Origin: Megaleporinus macrocephalus | Taxonomy: Eukaryota; Chordata; Actinopteri; Characiformes; Anostomidae | Assembly (NCBI GenBank): GCA_021613375.1 | Contig: JAJQXZ010000040.1 | Coordinates: 38,755-102,754 of the forward strand | Reading direction: 5' to 3' | Length of the DNA stretch: 64,000 nucleotides | Part shown: positions 51,001 to 63,349 of the stretch, in pieces | Layout: each line of letters starts with the position of its first letter | Numbering within the stretch: the stretch's first letter is position 1 | Made by a program: the position numbers and the translations under genes | Notes under the pieces: generated by a model | What the model was told of the DNA's origin: nothing | Databases searched by the model: none | The model's input: the letters and a program-made list of their open reading frames with translations, nothing else

Positions 51001-54000
51001 ACCACCTTACTGAGTTAATACAGCGCTTCACCTGCTTCCCACATACCTGATCAACTAATCTGATCATTAACACCACCTTACTGAGTTAATACAGCGCTTC
51101 ACCTGCTTCCCACATACCTGATTAACTAATCTGATCATTAACACCACCTTACTGAGTTAATACAGCGCTTCACCTGCTTCCCACATACCTGATTAACTAA
51201 TCTGATCATTAACACCACCTTACTGAGTTAATACAGCGCTTCACCTGCTTCCCACATACCTGATCAACTAATCTGATCATTAACACCACCTTACTGAGTT
51301 AATACAGCGTTTAACCTGCTTCCCACATACCTGATCAACTAATCTGATCATTAACACCACCTTACTGAGTTAATACAGCGCTTCACCTGCTTCCCACATA
51401 CCTGATCAACTAATCTGATCATTAACACCACCTTACTGAGTTAATACAGCGCTTCACCTGCTTCCCACATACCTGATCAACTAATCTGATCATTAACACC
51501 ACCTTACTGAGTTAATACAGCGCTTCACCTGCTTCCCCATACCTGATCAACTAATCTGATCATTAACACCACCTTACTGAGTTAATACAGCGCTTCACCT
51601 GCTTCCCACATACCTGATCAACTAATCTGATCATTAACACCACCTTACTGAGTTAATACAGCGCTTCACCTGCTTCCCACATACCTGATCAACTAATCTG
51701 ATCATTAACACCACCTTACTGAGTTAATACAGCGCTTCACCTGCTTCCCACATACCTGATCAACTAATCTGATCATTAACACCACCTTACTGAGTTAATA
51801 CAGCGCTTCACCTGCTTCCCACATACCTGATCAACTAATCTGATCATTAACACCACCTTACTGAGTTAATACAGCGCTTCACCTGCTTCCCACATACCTG
51901 ATCAACTAATCTGATCATTAACACCACCTTACTGAGTTAATACAGCGCTTCACTGCTTCCCACATACCTGATCAACTAATCTGATCATTAACACCACCTT
52001 ACTGAGTTAATACAGCGCTTCACCTGCTTCCCACATACCTGATCAACTAATCTGATCATTAACACCACCTTACTGAGTTAATACAGCGCTTCACCTGCTT
52101 CCCACATACCTGATCAACTAATCTGATCATTAACACCACCTTACTGAGTTAATACAGCGCTTCACCTGCTTCCCACATACCTGATCAACTAATGATCATT
52201 AACACCACCTTACTGAGTTAATACAGCGCTTCACCTGCTTCCCACATACCTGATCAACTAATCTGATCATTAACACCACCTTACTGAGTTAATACAGCGC
52301 TTCACCTGCTTCCCACATACCTGATCAACTAATCTGATCATTAACACCACCTTACTGAGTTAATACAGCGCTTCACCTGCTTCCCACATACCTGATCAAC
52401 TAATCTGATCATTAACACCACCTTACTGAGTTAATACAGCGCTTCACCTGCTTCCCACATACCTGATCAACTAATCTGATCATTAACACCACCTTACTGA
52501 GTTAATACAGCGCTTCACCTGCTTCCCACATACCTGATCAACTAATCTGATCATTAACACCACCTTACTGACTTAATACAGCGCTTCACCTGCTTCCCAC
52601 ATACCTGATCAACTAATCTGATCATTAACACCACCTTACTGACTTAATACAGCGCTTCACCTGCTTCCCACATACCTGATCAACTAATCTGATCATTAAC
52701 ACCACCTTACTGACTTAATACAGCGCTTCACCTGCTTCCCACATACCTGATCAACTAATCTGATCATTAACACCACCTTACTGAGTTAATACAGCGCTTC
52801 ACCTGCTTCCCACATACCTGATCAACTAATCTGATCATTAACACCACCTTACTGAGTTAATACAGCGCTTCACCTGCTTCCCACATACCTGATCAACTAA
52901 TCTGATCATTAACACCACCACTGAGTTAATACAGCGCTTCACCTGCTTCCCACATACCTGATCAACTAATCTGATCATTAACACCACCTTACTGAGTTAA
53001 TACAGCGCTTCACCTGCTTCCCACATACCTGATCAACTAATCTGATCATTAACACCACCTTACTGAGTTAAACAGCGCTTCACCTGCTTCCCACATTCCT
53101 GATCAACTAATCTGATCATTAACACCACCTTACTGACTTAATACAGCGCTTCACCTGCTTCCCACATACCTGATCAACTAATCTGATCATTAACACCACC
53201 TTACTGACTTAATACAGCGCTTCACCTGCTTCCCACATACCTGATCAACTAATCTGATCATTAACACCACCTTACTGAGTTAATACAGCGCTTCACCTGC
53301 TTCCCACATACCTGATCAACTAATCTGATCATTAACACCACCTTACTGAGTTAATACAGCGCTTCACCTGCTTCCCACATACCTGATCAACTAATCTGAT
53401 CATTAACACCACCTTACTGAGTTAATACAGCGCTTCACCTGCTTCCCACATACCTGATCAACTAATCTGATCATTAACACCACCTTACTGAGTTAATACA
53501 GCGCTTCACCTGCTTCCCACATACCTGATCAACTAATCTGATCATTAACACCACCTTACTGAGTTAATACAGCGCTTCACCTGCTTCCCACATACCTGAT
53601 CAACTAATCTGATCATTAACACCACCTTACTGAGTTAATACAGCTTCACCTGCTTCCCACATACCTGATCAACTAATCTGATCATTAACACCACCTCACT
53701 GACTTAGTTACAGCGCTTCACCTGCTTCCCACATACCTGATCAACTAATCTGATCATTAACACCACCTTACTGAGTTAATACAGCGCTTCACCTGCTTCC
53801 CACATACCTGATCAACTAATCTGATCATTAACACCACCTTACTGAGTTAATACAGCGCTTCACCTGCTTCCCACATACCTGATCAACTAATCTGATCATT
53901 ACACCACTTACTGAGTTAATACAGCGCTTCACCTGCTTCCCACATACCTGATTAACTAATCTGATCATTAACACCACCTTACTGAGTTAATACAGCGCTT

Positions 54001-57000
54001 CACCTGCTTCCCACATACCTGATTACTAATCTGATCATTAACACCACCTTACTGAGTTAATACAGCGCTTCACCTGCCTCCCACATACCTGATCAAGTAT
54101 TCTGATCATTAACACCACCTTACTGAGTTAATACAGCGCTTCACCTGCTTCCCACATACCTGATCAACTAATCTGATCATTAACACCACCTTACTGAGTT
54201 AATACAGCGCTTCACACCTGCCTCCCACTTACCTGATCAACTAATCTGATCATTAACACCACCTTACTGAGTTAATACAGCGCTTCACCTGCTTCCCACA
54301 TACCTGATCAACTAATCTGATCATTAACACCACCTTACTGAGTTAATACAGCGCTTCACCTGCTTCCCACATACCTGATCAACTAATCTGATCATTAACA
54401 CCACCTTACTGATTAATACAGCGCTTCACCTGCTTCCCACATACCTGATCAACTAATCTGATCATTAACACCACCTTACTGAGTTAATACAGCGCTTCAC
54501 CTGCTTCCACATACCTGATCAACTAATCTGATCATTAACACCACCTTACTGAGTTAATACAGCGCTTCACCTGCTTCCCACATACCTGATCAACTAATCT
54601 GATCATTAACACCACCTTACTGAGTTAAACAGCGCTTCACCTGCTCCCACATACCTGATCAACTAATCTGATCATTAACACCACCTTACTGAGTAATACA
54701 GCGCTCACCTGCTTCCCACATACCTGATCAACTAATCTGATCATTAACACCACCTTACTGAGTTAATACAGCGCTTCACCTGCTTCCCACATACCTGATC
54801 AACTAATCTGATCATTAACACCACCTCTGAGTTAATACAGCGCTTCACCTGCTTCCCACATACCTGATCAACTAATCTGATCATTAACACCACCTTACTG
54901 AGTTAATACAGCGCTTCACCTGCTTCCCACATACCTGATCAACTAATCTGATCATTAACACCACCTCAGTTAATACAGCGCTTCACCTGCTTCCCACATA
55001 CCTGATCAACTAATCTGATCATTAACACACCACCTTACTGAGTTAATACAGCGCTTCACCTGCTTCCCACATACCTGATTAACTAATCTGATCATTAACA
55101 CCACCTTACTGAGTTAATACAGCGCTTCACCTGCTTCCCACATACCTGATTAACTAATCTGATCATTAACACCACCTTACTGAATACAGCGCTTCACCTG
55201 CTTCCCACATACCTGATTAACTAATCTGATCATTAACACCACCTTACTGATTAATACAGCGCTTCACCTGCTTCCCCACATACCTGATCAACTAATCTGA
55301 TCATTAACACCACCTACTGAGTTAATACAGCGCTTCACCTGCTTCCCACATACCTGATCAACTAATCTGATCATTAACACCACCTTACTGAGTTAATACA
55401 GCGCTTCACCTGCTTCCCACATACCTGATCAACTAATCTGTCATTAACACCACCTGAGTTAATACAGCGCTTCACCTGCTTCCCACATACCTGATCAACT
55501 AATCTGACATTAACACCACCTACTGAGTTAATACAGCGCTTCACCTGCTTCCCACATACCTGATCAACTAATCTGATCATTAACACCACCTACTGAGTTA
55601 ATACAGCGCTTCACCTGCTTCCCACATACCTGATCAACTAATCTGATCATTAACACCACCTTACTGAGTTAATACAGCGCTTCACCTGCTTCCCACATAC
55701 CTGATCAACTAATCTGATCATTAACACCACCTTACTGAGTTAATACAGCGCTTCACCTGCTTCCCACATACCTGATCAACTAATCTGATCATTAACACCA
55801 CCTTACTGAGTTAATACAGCGCTTCACCTGCTTCCCACATACCTGATCAACTAATCTGATCATTAACACCACCTGAGTTAATACAGCGCTTCACCTGCTT
55901 CCCACATACCTGATCAACTAATCTGATCATTAACACCACCTCACTGAGTTAATACAGCGTTACACCTGCTTCCCACATACCTGATCAACTAATCTGATCA
56001 TTAACACCACCTTACTGAGTTAATACAGCGCTTCACCTGCTTCCCACATACCTGATCAACTAATCTGATCATTAACACCACCTTACTGAGTTAATACAGC
56101 GCTTCACCTGCTTCCCACATACCTGATCAACTAATCTGATCATTAACACCACCTTACTGAGTTAATACAGCGCTTCACCTGCTTCCCACATACCTGATTA
56201 ACTAATCTGATCATTAACACCACCTCACTGAGTTAATACAGCGTTACACCTGCTTCCCACATACCTGATCAACTAATCTGATCATTAACACCACCTCACT
56301 GAGTAAATACAGCGCTTCACCGGCTTCCCACATACCTGATCAACTAATCTGATCATTAACACCACCTTACTGAGTTAATACAGCGCTTACACCTGCTTCC
56401 CACATACCTGATCAACTAATCTGATCATTAACACCACCTTACTGAGTTAATACAGCGCTTCACCTGCTTCCCACATACCTGATTAACTAATCTGATCATT
56501 AACACCACCTTACTGAGTTAATACAGTGTTTAAGCAGGACACGCTCTAAACTGTACAGGAAGTGTGTTTTCAGGACTAGAATTAAGTAAGGCTAGGTTAG
56601 CGTTAGCAGTGGTAAAGCTAGCTGATGGTGGTCCTGGGGGGCTGATGTCCAGCGCGGTGGTGATTTTCTCTAAACACAAACTCTAAACTGTCTTTCTCTG
56701 CTGACACTGTCTAGATTAGTTCCATCATGATTAGTGACAGTTCACAGACTCGTACGGTCTTCCCGGGTTTAGACCAGATTTGTGTAAGTGTGTGTTTGAT
56801 TGATGGCTACTCGGCTTGTCCCGCCTCTCCATATACACCGAAGTAGTTATGATTGGATGTTTTCCTAACTTGTCCCGCCTTTTACAAAACTAAATCAGTT
56901 CTGATTGGATGTCGTCCCTGACAAACATGTTCGTCTCGTTTTATTTGTTGACTAAAGTGTCAATTTCGTCATAGTTTTTTATCTTTTCTGTAGATTTGAT

Positions 57001-57086
57001 TTAGTTATCGTCTCGTTTTCATCATGAAAAAGAGGTTTGTTGACAAAAACTATGACGAAAATAGTTCGTCAACGAAATTAACACTG
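21076..57086. mobile_element. 36-kb hAT-like non-autonomous transposon carrying a satellite array
   Basis: The left end reads CAGTGTTAATTT and the right end AAATTAACACTG, a perfect 12-bp inverted repeat. Sub-terminal sequence on both sides is related (GACTAAAATGTCA on the left, GACTAAAGTGTCAATTTCGT on the right). An 8-bp direct repeat with one mismatch flanks it. These are hAT features. No transposase frame is present. Without the satellite the element would be about 1.3 kb: 747 bases on the left and 560 on the right. The bulk is the 71-bp array. The insertion lies in the DOCK intron between 20,881 and 58,478. Confidence 0.8.
21823..56526 (+). repeat. 71-bp satellite array, about 489 units
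   Basis: The unit is 71 bp; its segments include AGCGCTTCACCTGCTTCCCA, CATACCTGATCAACTAATCT and GATCATTAACACCACCTTAC. Array length divided by 71 gives about 489 copies in one orientation without interruption by other sequence. Divergence is low. Units at about 45,700-50,500 are almost identical, while 35,900-37,900 has many single-base indels. Adjacent units share private variants (GACTTAAT for GAGTTAAT, GATTAAC for GATCAAC). Each unit has two TGATCA palindromes 13 bases apart. No coding potential is supported. Confidence 0.97.
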
Positions 57087-57094
57087 ATGTGTGG
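57087..57094 (+). repeat. Right target-site duplication of the hAT-like element
   Basis: ATGTGTGG follows the right terminus and pairs with ATGTGTGC at 21,068. Confidence 0.7.
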
Positions 57095-57870
57095 AGGCTG
57101 TGCATGTTCCATTGATGCCATCTTGTGGTGGGAGGGAGAATTTCTATTGAGTTAATTTAATAAAAATAGGTGAATAATCTTCATCATGTTTTTATCATGT
57201 TGATGACAGGAATCTTTATTGAAGTAAACTTTAAAAGCAGTGTTAGTTTTTAAAGAGAATGCTGACTGTGAAGATATGGTAATATAGATATCTAATACTA
57301 TTAAAGTATTTTTATAAACCAAGCTAAATATTTTATCTGTGAAATTAAGTCATTGTTCTGTCGTTTGTTTGCTAAGAAACATGAAGAGAATGTTTGTTTA
57401 ATTTAGCTCAAATATGCAAGAGTGTGATGTTACTCTTTGTTTTCAGTAGTCAGTACCATCATCACAGTCAGAGACCTACTAGTAGAGAGATCTACATGTC
57501 TGTCATATTTTTTTAATAATAATAAAATCTATTTGGTTTATATATTTATTGTAATAGTTTGGACATCATTTTTAAGGCATACAAGATTTAACAGTCAGTG
57601 TCACAAGTCACAAGACCCCCACTCAACTTTCTTTACTGTTTATATTTAACTAAATTATTGCTGAGTTATGGTGGTGTCACCAAGTGAAGTACTTTCCCCC
57701 AATATCAGAGTGTTTTGATGTTATGTTGGATGTTATCTTGTGGGAGGAAGCAGATTTGTATTTCACTGTATTTGTATTTCAAAAGATTAAAGTGCTTAAT
57801 CACCATTTTACTAATTCTGTTATCGTTAAGATGCCAGATCTCATATATCAAATTTAAAATAATGATTAGC
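57095..57870. other. DOCK intron, no gene seen
   Basis: AT-rich intron between the transposon and the exon-border minisatellite. The frames at 57,437 and 57,715 have no recognisable features. Confidence 0.6.
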
Positions 57871-58497
57871 CTGCTGGTTATTGGTGCTAGTGATGTGTTA
57901 TAATGATCTGATATAATTAAGTTTATCTTAAATTCCTCTAACAGATTAAAATAGAACTGCTGGTTATTGGTGCTAGTGGTGATGTGTTATAATGATCTGA
58001 TATAATTAAGTTTATCTTAAATTCCTCTAACAGATTAAAATAGAACTGCTGGTTATTGGTGCTAGTGGTGATGTGTTATAATGATCTGATATAATTAAGT
58101 TTATCTTAAATTCCTCTAACAGATTAAAATAGAACTGCTGGTTATTGGTGCTAGTGATGTGTTATAATGATCTGATATAATTAAGTTTATCTTAAATTTC
58201 TCTACACAGATTAAAATAGAACTGCTGGTTATTGGTGCTAGTGGTGTTGTGTTATAATGATCTGATATAATTAAGTTTATCTTAAATTTCTCTACACAGA
58301 TTAAAATAGAACTGCTGGTTATTGGTGCTAGTGGTGTTGTGTTATAATGATCTGATATAATTAAGTTTATCTTAAATTTCTCTATACAGATTAAAATAGA
58401 ACTGCTGGTTATTGGTGCTAGTGATGTGTTATAATGATCTGATATAATTAGTTTATAACTTAAATTTCTCTACACAGATTAAAATAGAACTGCTGGT
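57871..58497 (+). repeat. Exon-border minisatellite, copy B (about 90-bp unit, seven acceptor sites)
   Basis: This is the same unit as at 1-570. The first units have CTCTAACAG as acceptor and later ones CTCTACACAG or CTCTATACAG. The seventh acceptor, at 58,471-58,477, is the real one for the DOCK exon at 58,478. Six decoy acceptors with the same exon start precede it within about 600 bases. Confidence 0.92.
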
Positions 58498-58601
58498 TGA
58501 CATTCACGAGAAACACCACCTTCTCTTCACCTTCTACCACATCAGCTGTGAGCTCAGCAACAAAGCCAGCTCCAAGAAGAGAGAGGGAGTTGAAACGCTG
58601 G
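58478..58601 (+). CDS. dock9: DOCK DHR-1 region exon 4
   Basis: A 124-base exon encoding IKIELLVDIHEKHHLLFTFY, then HISCEL and SKKREGVETL. This is the most conserved motif of DHR-1 (the EKHHLLFTFYH signature). It is fully open and ends in phase 1 before GTAAG. Its first bases seeded the upstream minisatellite. Confidence 0.93.
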
Positions 58602-59127
58602 GTAAGACTGTGCATGATTCAGAATATGAATTGATATTGAAATATTGATCTGTACTATATATATATATATATCATAGTATAGTGTAGTATATAGAAGTGT
58701 TTCTCTTAAGGGTCAGGAAGCACCCTCTAGTGGTCAGCAGGCCTGTACTCATGGAGAGTCAGTAGTTTATGATTGGCTGGTAATGTCACTTTAAGTCTTA
58801 AAATCTTTATATTTCTGAAAATATATGTAGACAAATATTTAATAACTTTATCATTAAAAGTCAAATGTTTTTACATTATAATTAATATAAATCTGAACTG
58901 AGAAATACACATCACCATGCTGAGACAATGCAGCTGCAGGACTCTATGCAGATGCTAGAGATCTCAACCCACTTCAAACAATGGTTCAGAAAGTCATCAG
59001 TAGCTCTCTCTTCTTCTTCTAGCAGCACGTCTGCATTTTGAACTCTGCTGCAAATCTTGTGTATGTGTCTGTGTGTTTGTGTATTTCTGTTAAACTAGTC
59101 CCTCAAACAGCTCATGGTGTTTTACAG

Positions 59128-59249
59128 TGGGATATGCATGGACCCCATTGCTAAAGGATGGGAGGATACAGTCCTCAGATTTACAGCTTCCTGTTTCAGC
59201 TAATTTACCTGCTGGCTATCTCTATGACAAGAACCATGACTCCAAAAAG
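59128..59249 (+). CDS. dock9: DOCK DHR-1 region exon 5
   Basis: A 122-base exon (TTTTACAG acceptor, GTAGAT donor) encoding [20 protein letters not shown], then [11 protein letters not shown]. This is the usual continuation of the DHR-1 domain (G.AW.PLLKDGR). The phase runs from 1 to 0. Confidence 0.93.
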
Positions 59250-59785
59250 GTAGATTCTACTATTTCTATTCTCTTCACTGTTAATATTTATTAATAAGAT
59301 AGCAAAGTAGGGCTGCCTCTCTTCATCCACCTAATCTTTATTACAGTCTGTTTCTTCTGTTGTATCGTTTTACCTTGTAGCTTAAAATCTACAGTGTGGT
59401 TAAAATAATCAGATGTAATATTCTATTTTTCAGACTTTACTCTGTAACAGATTCATTCATTTAAACAGTGCATAGTTATATGAGTAGGTGGCAGATAGTA
59501 CACCTAGTGGAGACCCCTACAATGAATACCTCACATATTAATGTAACAGAGTAAAATGAGTAAACATTTTGGTTGTGGGAAAATCTTCAGTCAAAAATTC
59601 AGCCTGTTTGTATACGTATAATGTGTAAAGTCAACTTTCATCCCAACAGAGAAATAAAAGTGTGGTCACTAGTTGAGATTTGGCCTCATTTTTCTTAAAA
59701 TGGATGCATGTAAAGTAACAAATGAGATCACATTACAGGATGTTGCTGAAAGTTGATGATAATTTCTTTTTAATTCTGCCACAAG
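59250..59785. other. DOCK intron, no gene seen
   Basis: Ordinary intron without recognisable repeats. Confidence 0.6.
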
Positions 59786-59869
59786 TCCTCACCTGACATC
59801 AAGTGGGTGGAGAATGCCAAGCCGCTGTTCAAAGTGAAGACCTATACAGCGTCAACAATTCACACTCAG
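59786..59869 (+). CDS. dock9: DOCK exon after DHR-1
   Basis: An 84-base, phase-0 exon encoding SSPDIKWVENAKPLFKVKTY, then TASTIHTQ. The DIKWV..AKPL block and the final TQ before the next exon are DOCK-D hallmarks. It is preceded by GCCACAAG, a somewhat weak acceptor (AAG rather than CAG). Confidence 0.92.
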
Positions 59870-60016
59870 GTGTGCTGTCTCTCCTCACAAGTACTAGCTA
59901 CTTATTTTCAGCCCATTTAAAATTTATTTTAAAGTCTGTCTTTGTCATTACTTTACAAGATCTGTTAAAAACACAATTGCTTAGTTTATTTAACTTTTGT
60001 TTTTGACCCAATCTAG

Positions 60017-60106
60017 GATTTACACCTCCACAAGTTCTTCCAGTACTGCCAGCTGATGAGGTCGACCTCAGAGGGCAACCCAGCAGAGCTTATCAAATAC
60101 CTAAAG
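60017..60106 (+). CDS. dock9: DOCK exon, start of the helical region
   Basis: A 90-base, phase-0 exon encoding [16 protein letters not shown], then [12 protein letters not shown]. It has an ATCTAG acceptor and a GTGAGT donor and forms the start of the armadillo-like helical region between DHR-1 and DHR-2. Confidence 0.92.
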
Positions 60107-60459
60107 GTGAGTGACTAGAATTAATAGCCATGGAGACAGACCACAGAGCACTGATACCTCTGTAATGTAATATAGATTTTATTATGATATCGACACAACA
60201 TATTCACATGAATGTAAACATACAGCATGTTTTTTTAAATTTAAATTAAAATAAACATCCAACTCACTACATCATGAATTTGAATGTGTTCATGAATGTT
60301 TGTTTTAATGTATAAACATTAAAAAGTTAAAAAGTTGTTTAATTAACTGGTTGTTTTCACCATAAAAGATTACAATACAAGGTGCTAAAAATAAATAATA
60401 ATAATAACAGACATGAAAATGAGGTATTTTAAAGATGTCCTCTTTGAATCCTTTGGCAG

Positions 60460-60581
60460 TGCCTGCATGCTGTAGAGACTCAGGTCATCATTAAGTTTCT
60501 GCCCACTGTGCTGGTTCAGCTCTTCCAAGTTCTCACTACGGCAAGCAAAGAGCCCCAGGAGATCGCCGTAAACGCCACACG
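60460..60581 (+). CDS. dock9: DOCK exon, helical region
   Basis: A 122-base exon encoding CLHAVETQVIIKFLPTVLVQ, then LFQVL and EIAVNATR, followed by a GTCAGT donor in phase 2. No further DOCK exon is seen before the ntn4-related exon at 61,750, whose start phase does not obviously match. Confidence 0.92.
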
Positions 60582-61589
60582 GTCAGTCTTTTCCTCAAAC
60601 CTGTTTTAAAAAGACAGTCCTTTCTGACCCTCTTACCTTATTTTATTATTCAGTTATTAATCTTAAGGATAAGTATGAAGTGACAGTACAAGACAATATA
60701 ACATCATGTAACACACTACCAGCTCTGGTCTCATCTGCAAACATGGATACAGTCGTTATTTTCTTTATTCAAATAGAGGATAAACGTTGGATGTTGGATC
60801 GAGAACCATAATGCTGGGAAGTTGACTCATGTTTTTATGTTTTCCTGCCAGACAGCTGACACGTTCTAAAGAATGAGCGTATTGGACGCATTTCACTGGC
60901 TAACAGTTTCTTTTAGGATAGGTTTTTAAATTCCTTTCATTGTTTTAGAGTTTTTTTGTCTGAAGACTTTAAGAGAATCAGCAACAAATCGTAGTTGATC
61001 CACTTGTACAGGATTTTAAACGCCCCTGATCACAGTCCTGACTTGCATATGTCTAACTACAACTCTTCCATTAGAGTATATTTTATTATTATTCTTTTAT
61101 GTTCAGTCTGATCACTTCTTCATGAGCAGACTAATAAAAATGTCTAACATCATTTTCAAAAATAATCTTCTTACAATATCTTCCATCAGAAGTTAAGAAA
61201 GTTTTTTCTGTAGAGCGACCAATTTGGAAAGAGAAGTTTTGGTTCTGATATGAAAGATATTGTGGCGTTCTCACACGAAGAAACGAGGCTGGGAATAAGA
61301 AATGGGTTTTTATTGAGCTATTGTAAGACCACAGCTCTCGCTAAACCAAAGAAAAATAACAGCTGTAGCCCTAAACCGCCTTCAGCCTCCCCACTCTCTC
61401 TCACACTCGCTCCCCCTTTTCCCTCCTTTACCCCCCAATCCCCGCCTTGTTTACAAAAGCCCCCCGTGGACTGGCAGCTATTTTTTTTAACGTTTTCCCC
61501 CGAAAGTATCATAAGAACCAAAAAACATGCAAAACATGCAGAACCAGGTCAACACAAATGAAATCCTACACTATGTTTGTGTATATTTG
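60582..61589. other. Intergenic or intronic sequence shared with copy A
   Basis: From about 60,965 it matches 770-1,400 of copy A. Both copies have a short frame starting MKDIVAFSHEETRLG (61,250 and 1,078) that runs into Pro/Ser-rich sequence. No splice context or known family supports it as a gene. Confidence 0.5.
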
Positions 61590-61735
61590 TATCTGTATGG
61601 ATTATATAGATTATATAGATTATGTGTAGATGTATAGATTATATAGATTATGTATAGATTATGTAAAGATTATATAGATTATGTATAGATTATGTATAGA
61701 TTATATAGATTATGTGTAGATTATATATTTTTCTT
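61590..61735 (+). repeat. TAGATTATA-rich minisatellite, copy B
   Basis: AT-rich units of TATAGATTATG and TATATAGATTATG lie directly before the ntn4 LE exon, matching the longer array at 1,408-1,690. Confidence 0.85.
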
Positions 61736-61749
61736 TTTTTCATCACAGC

Positions 61750-61937
61750 TTGTTCATGCCACCCTCTCGGCGCTGTGAGCTGTGACCCCAGCAGTGGTGA
61801 CTGTACCTGTAAGCCGGGTGTGGCCGGCCCTCTTTGTGACCAGTGTTTACCTGGATATTGGGGTTTCAATGACTATGGTTGCAGACCCTGCCAGTGTGCA
61901 GGTGACTGTGATGCCTACACTGGAGACTGCATTACAG
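61750..61937 (+). CDS. ntn4: Netrin-4 laminin-EGF exon, intact copy B
   Basis: A TTTTTTTCATCACAG acceptor is followed by an open exon. It encodes [18 protein letters not shown], then [20 protein letters not shown], then [17 protein letters not shown], and ends before GTTAGT. The cysteine pattern is that of a complete LE module plus the start of the next. LE modules are extracellular disulfide-bonded rods; netrin-4 binds laminin gamma chains in basement membranes. The exon is complete, but the two exons that follow it in copy A have been deleted here, so this copy has no visible NTR domain. Confidence 0.8.
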
Positions 61938-62131
61938 GGTTAGTTTGTTTCTGTTTGTGTGTATTTTGAACAGAAAGTAATAGAGTGAGCATGTTTTCAC
62001 TGCAACATAGACAAACACACTCAAGCACTTATCAATTTTACACCATGGTGCCTGGTGCATTACAGTCAAGCCTTCTTCTGCTGCATTTGATGCATTTCAG
62101 CTCCATCTACAGCCCCCCTGTTCAGGCCAGT

Positions 62132-62690
62132 GTTACGACCGGTCTAGGGGTTTGCTACGGCCGTAACATAAAGAAATAACATAAAAGCAGTCCGCTCAAC
62201 ATTTACATGATTAAAGCTGTATTTTTTCGCTGTTTTAGTCATTTACAATACACACACCTTACATGTCTCAAAACGTCGGAGTGGGCTACGCCAAATAACA
62301 GACAAAAGATCAAGCTAACTCAAACACAGGGAGCTAACTAGCCTAAACAAACGAAAGAAGAAAAAAAAAGAACACAAGCTTACCTCGCTCCCCAACTACC
62401 CAAAAACAGGAGAAAACATATGATTATCAAAAAAAGGCACCCACTCCTACACGAGACCCCGACATACATTGGTCTTGAGTTGTTGGACATGGTCAAACAC
62501 AGCCAGTTGGCCTATAATATACACAAATATAACTATACTGCCGATCATCCAATCAAATACAGGGTTACATTTCTGAGCAGAGCAATAAGAAATCACACAG
62601 TTTTTAAAAACAGATGTTACATTCTACAGGCTGATTTAAAATAAACGCTAACAGTCGCCCAACGCCGCCATGGAGGTAGACCTCAATCCA
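62132..62690. mobile_element. Possible solo LTR or retroelement fragment
   Basis: Homology with copy A stops after CCCCCTGTTCAGGC at about 62,127. What follows starts TGTTACGACCGGTCTAGGGG, a start resembling fish Ty3-type long terminal repeats, and contains no pol frame. No target duplication was confirmed, so the element type is uncertain. Confidence 0.4.
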
Positions 62691-62699
62691 CACCCGGAA

Positions 62700-62850
62700 G
62701 TTTTTAATAGTTGACATCAGCAAAATGTGATGGACTGGCGACCTGTCCATGGTGTACCCCGCCTTCGCCCCATGACACTGGGATTGGCTCCAGCTCCCCC
62801 CTGACCCCCGACTAGCGGGGTAAAGCGGAAGATAATGGATGGATGGATAT
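62700..62850 (+). mobile_element. L2-type LINE 3' tail
   Basis: The stretch GGACTGGCGACCTGTCCATG, followed by GGTGTACCCCGCCTTCGCCC, GGGATTGGCTCCAGC and a terminal (ATGG)n, is the well-known 3' end of fish L2/Maui-like non-LTR elements. Only the tail is present. Confidence 0.8.
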
Positions 62851-63194
62851 TAGCAAACATGCTGGGTTGGATATTAGAGAGAGAGAAAAATCTCATTTAA
62901 TCCTGTAACTTTATATTATATTTACTGAATTATAAATCTTATTATGTGGTCTTGGATTTTAAGAGGTTTGAGACTCTTATACAGTATATTAACAACCAAA
63001 CGTCCCACTTTTACTTTGTTTCATAGCCTGAAATAATTAATAAGCAGTTAAGTAATTGAAATGTCATCAAAAGGTGTAACTTTGATTTATAATTTACTAT
63101 TTAATAATTAATAAAAATTCTGTCTACTGTTATATATGACGTATTACACAGTGAACAGCAAATATGATAACTAGATTATATTTTTCATATTTAG

Positions 63195-63349
63195 AGGGTG
63201 ATTTAGAAAAATACCTGAAGATCTGGAGATGTGTCTGTTTCTTCCTCTCTAGCCTTGTTCTGCATCTTCTGCTGGTTGTTTATGCTCCGAACATTCTGTC
63301 AGAAATGGTCAAATTTCAAGTTTTGCTGGGCAAAGAGCCGAAACAGTGA
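63195..63349 (+). other. Candidate exon with a hydrophobic segment, longer copy B
   Basis: After a CATATTTAG acceptor-like site, the frame encodes GDLEKYLKIWRCVCF, then a hydrophobic run (LSSLVLHLLLVVYAPNIL), then EMVKFQVLLGKEPKQ and TGA. The frame is conserved between copies apart from the deletion in copy A. It is unrelated to any family I can name. It may be the end of an unknown membrane protein or a chance frame. Confidence 0.3.

Noticed and set aside
55374..55589. A - strand open frame of 71 codons with a repeated VDQVCGKQVKRCINS peptide
   Set aside because: It is three satellite units read through after indels removed stops. The 71-bp unit shifts frame each time, and the frame exists nowhere else in the array.
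21823..56526. Regular 71-bp repeats might suggest a CRISPR array or a centromere
   Set aside because: The repeats are contiguous with no unique spacers and lie in a vertebrate intron, so CRISPR is excluded. A centromere role is not supported: the array is bounded by transposon ends and is only 35 kb.
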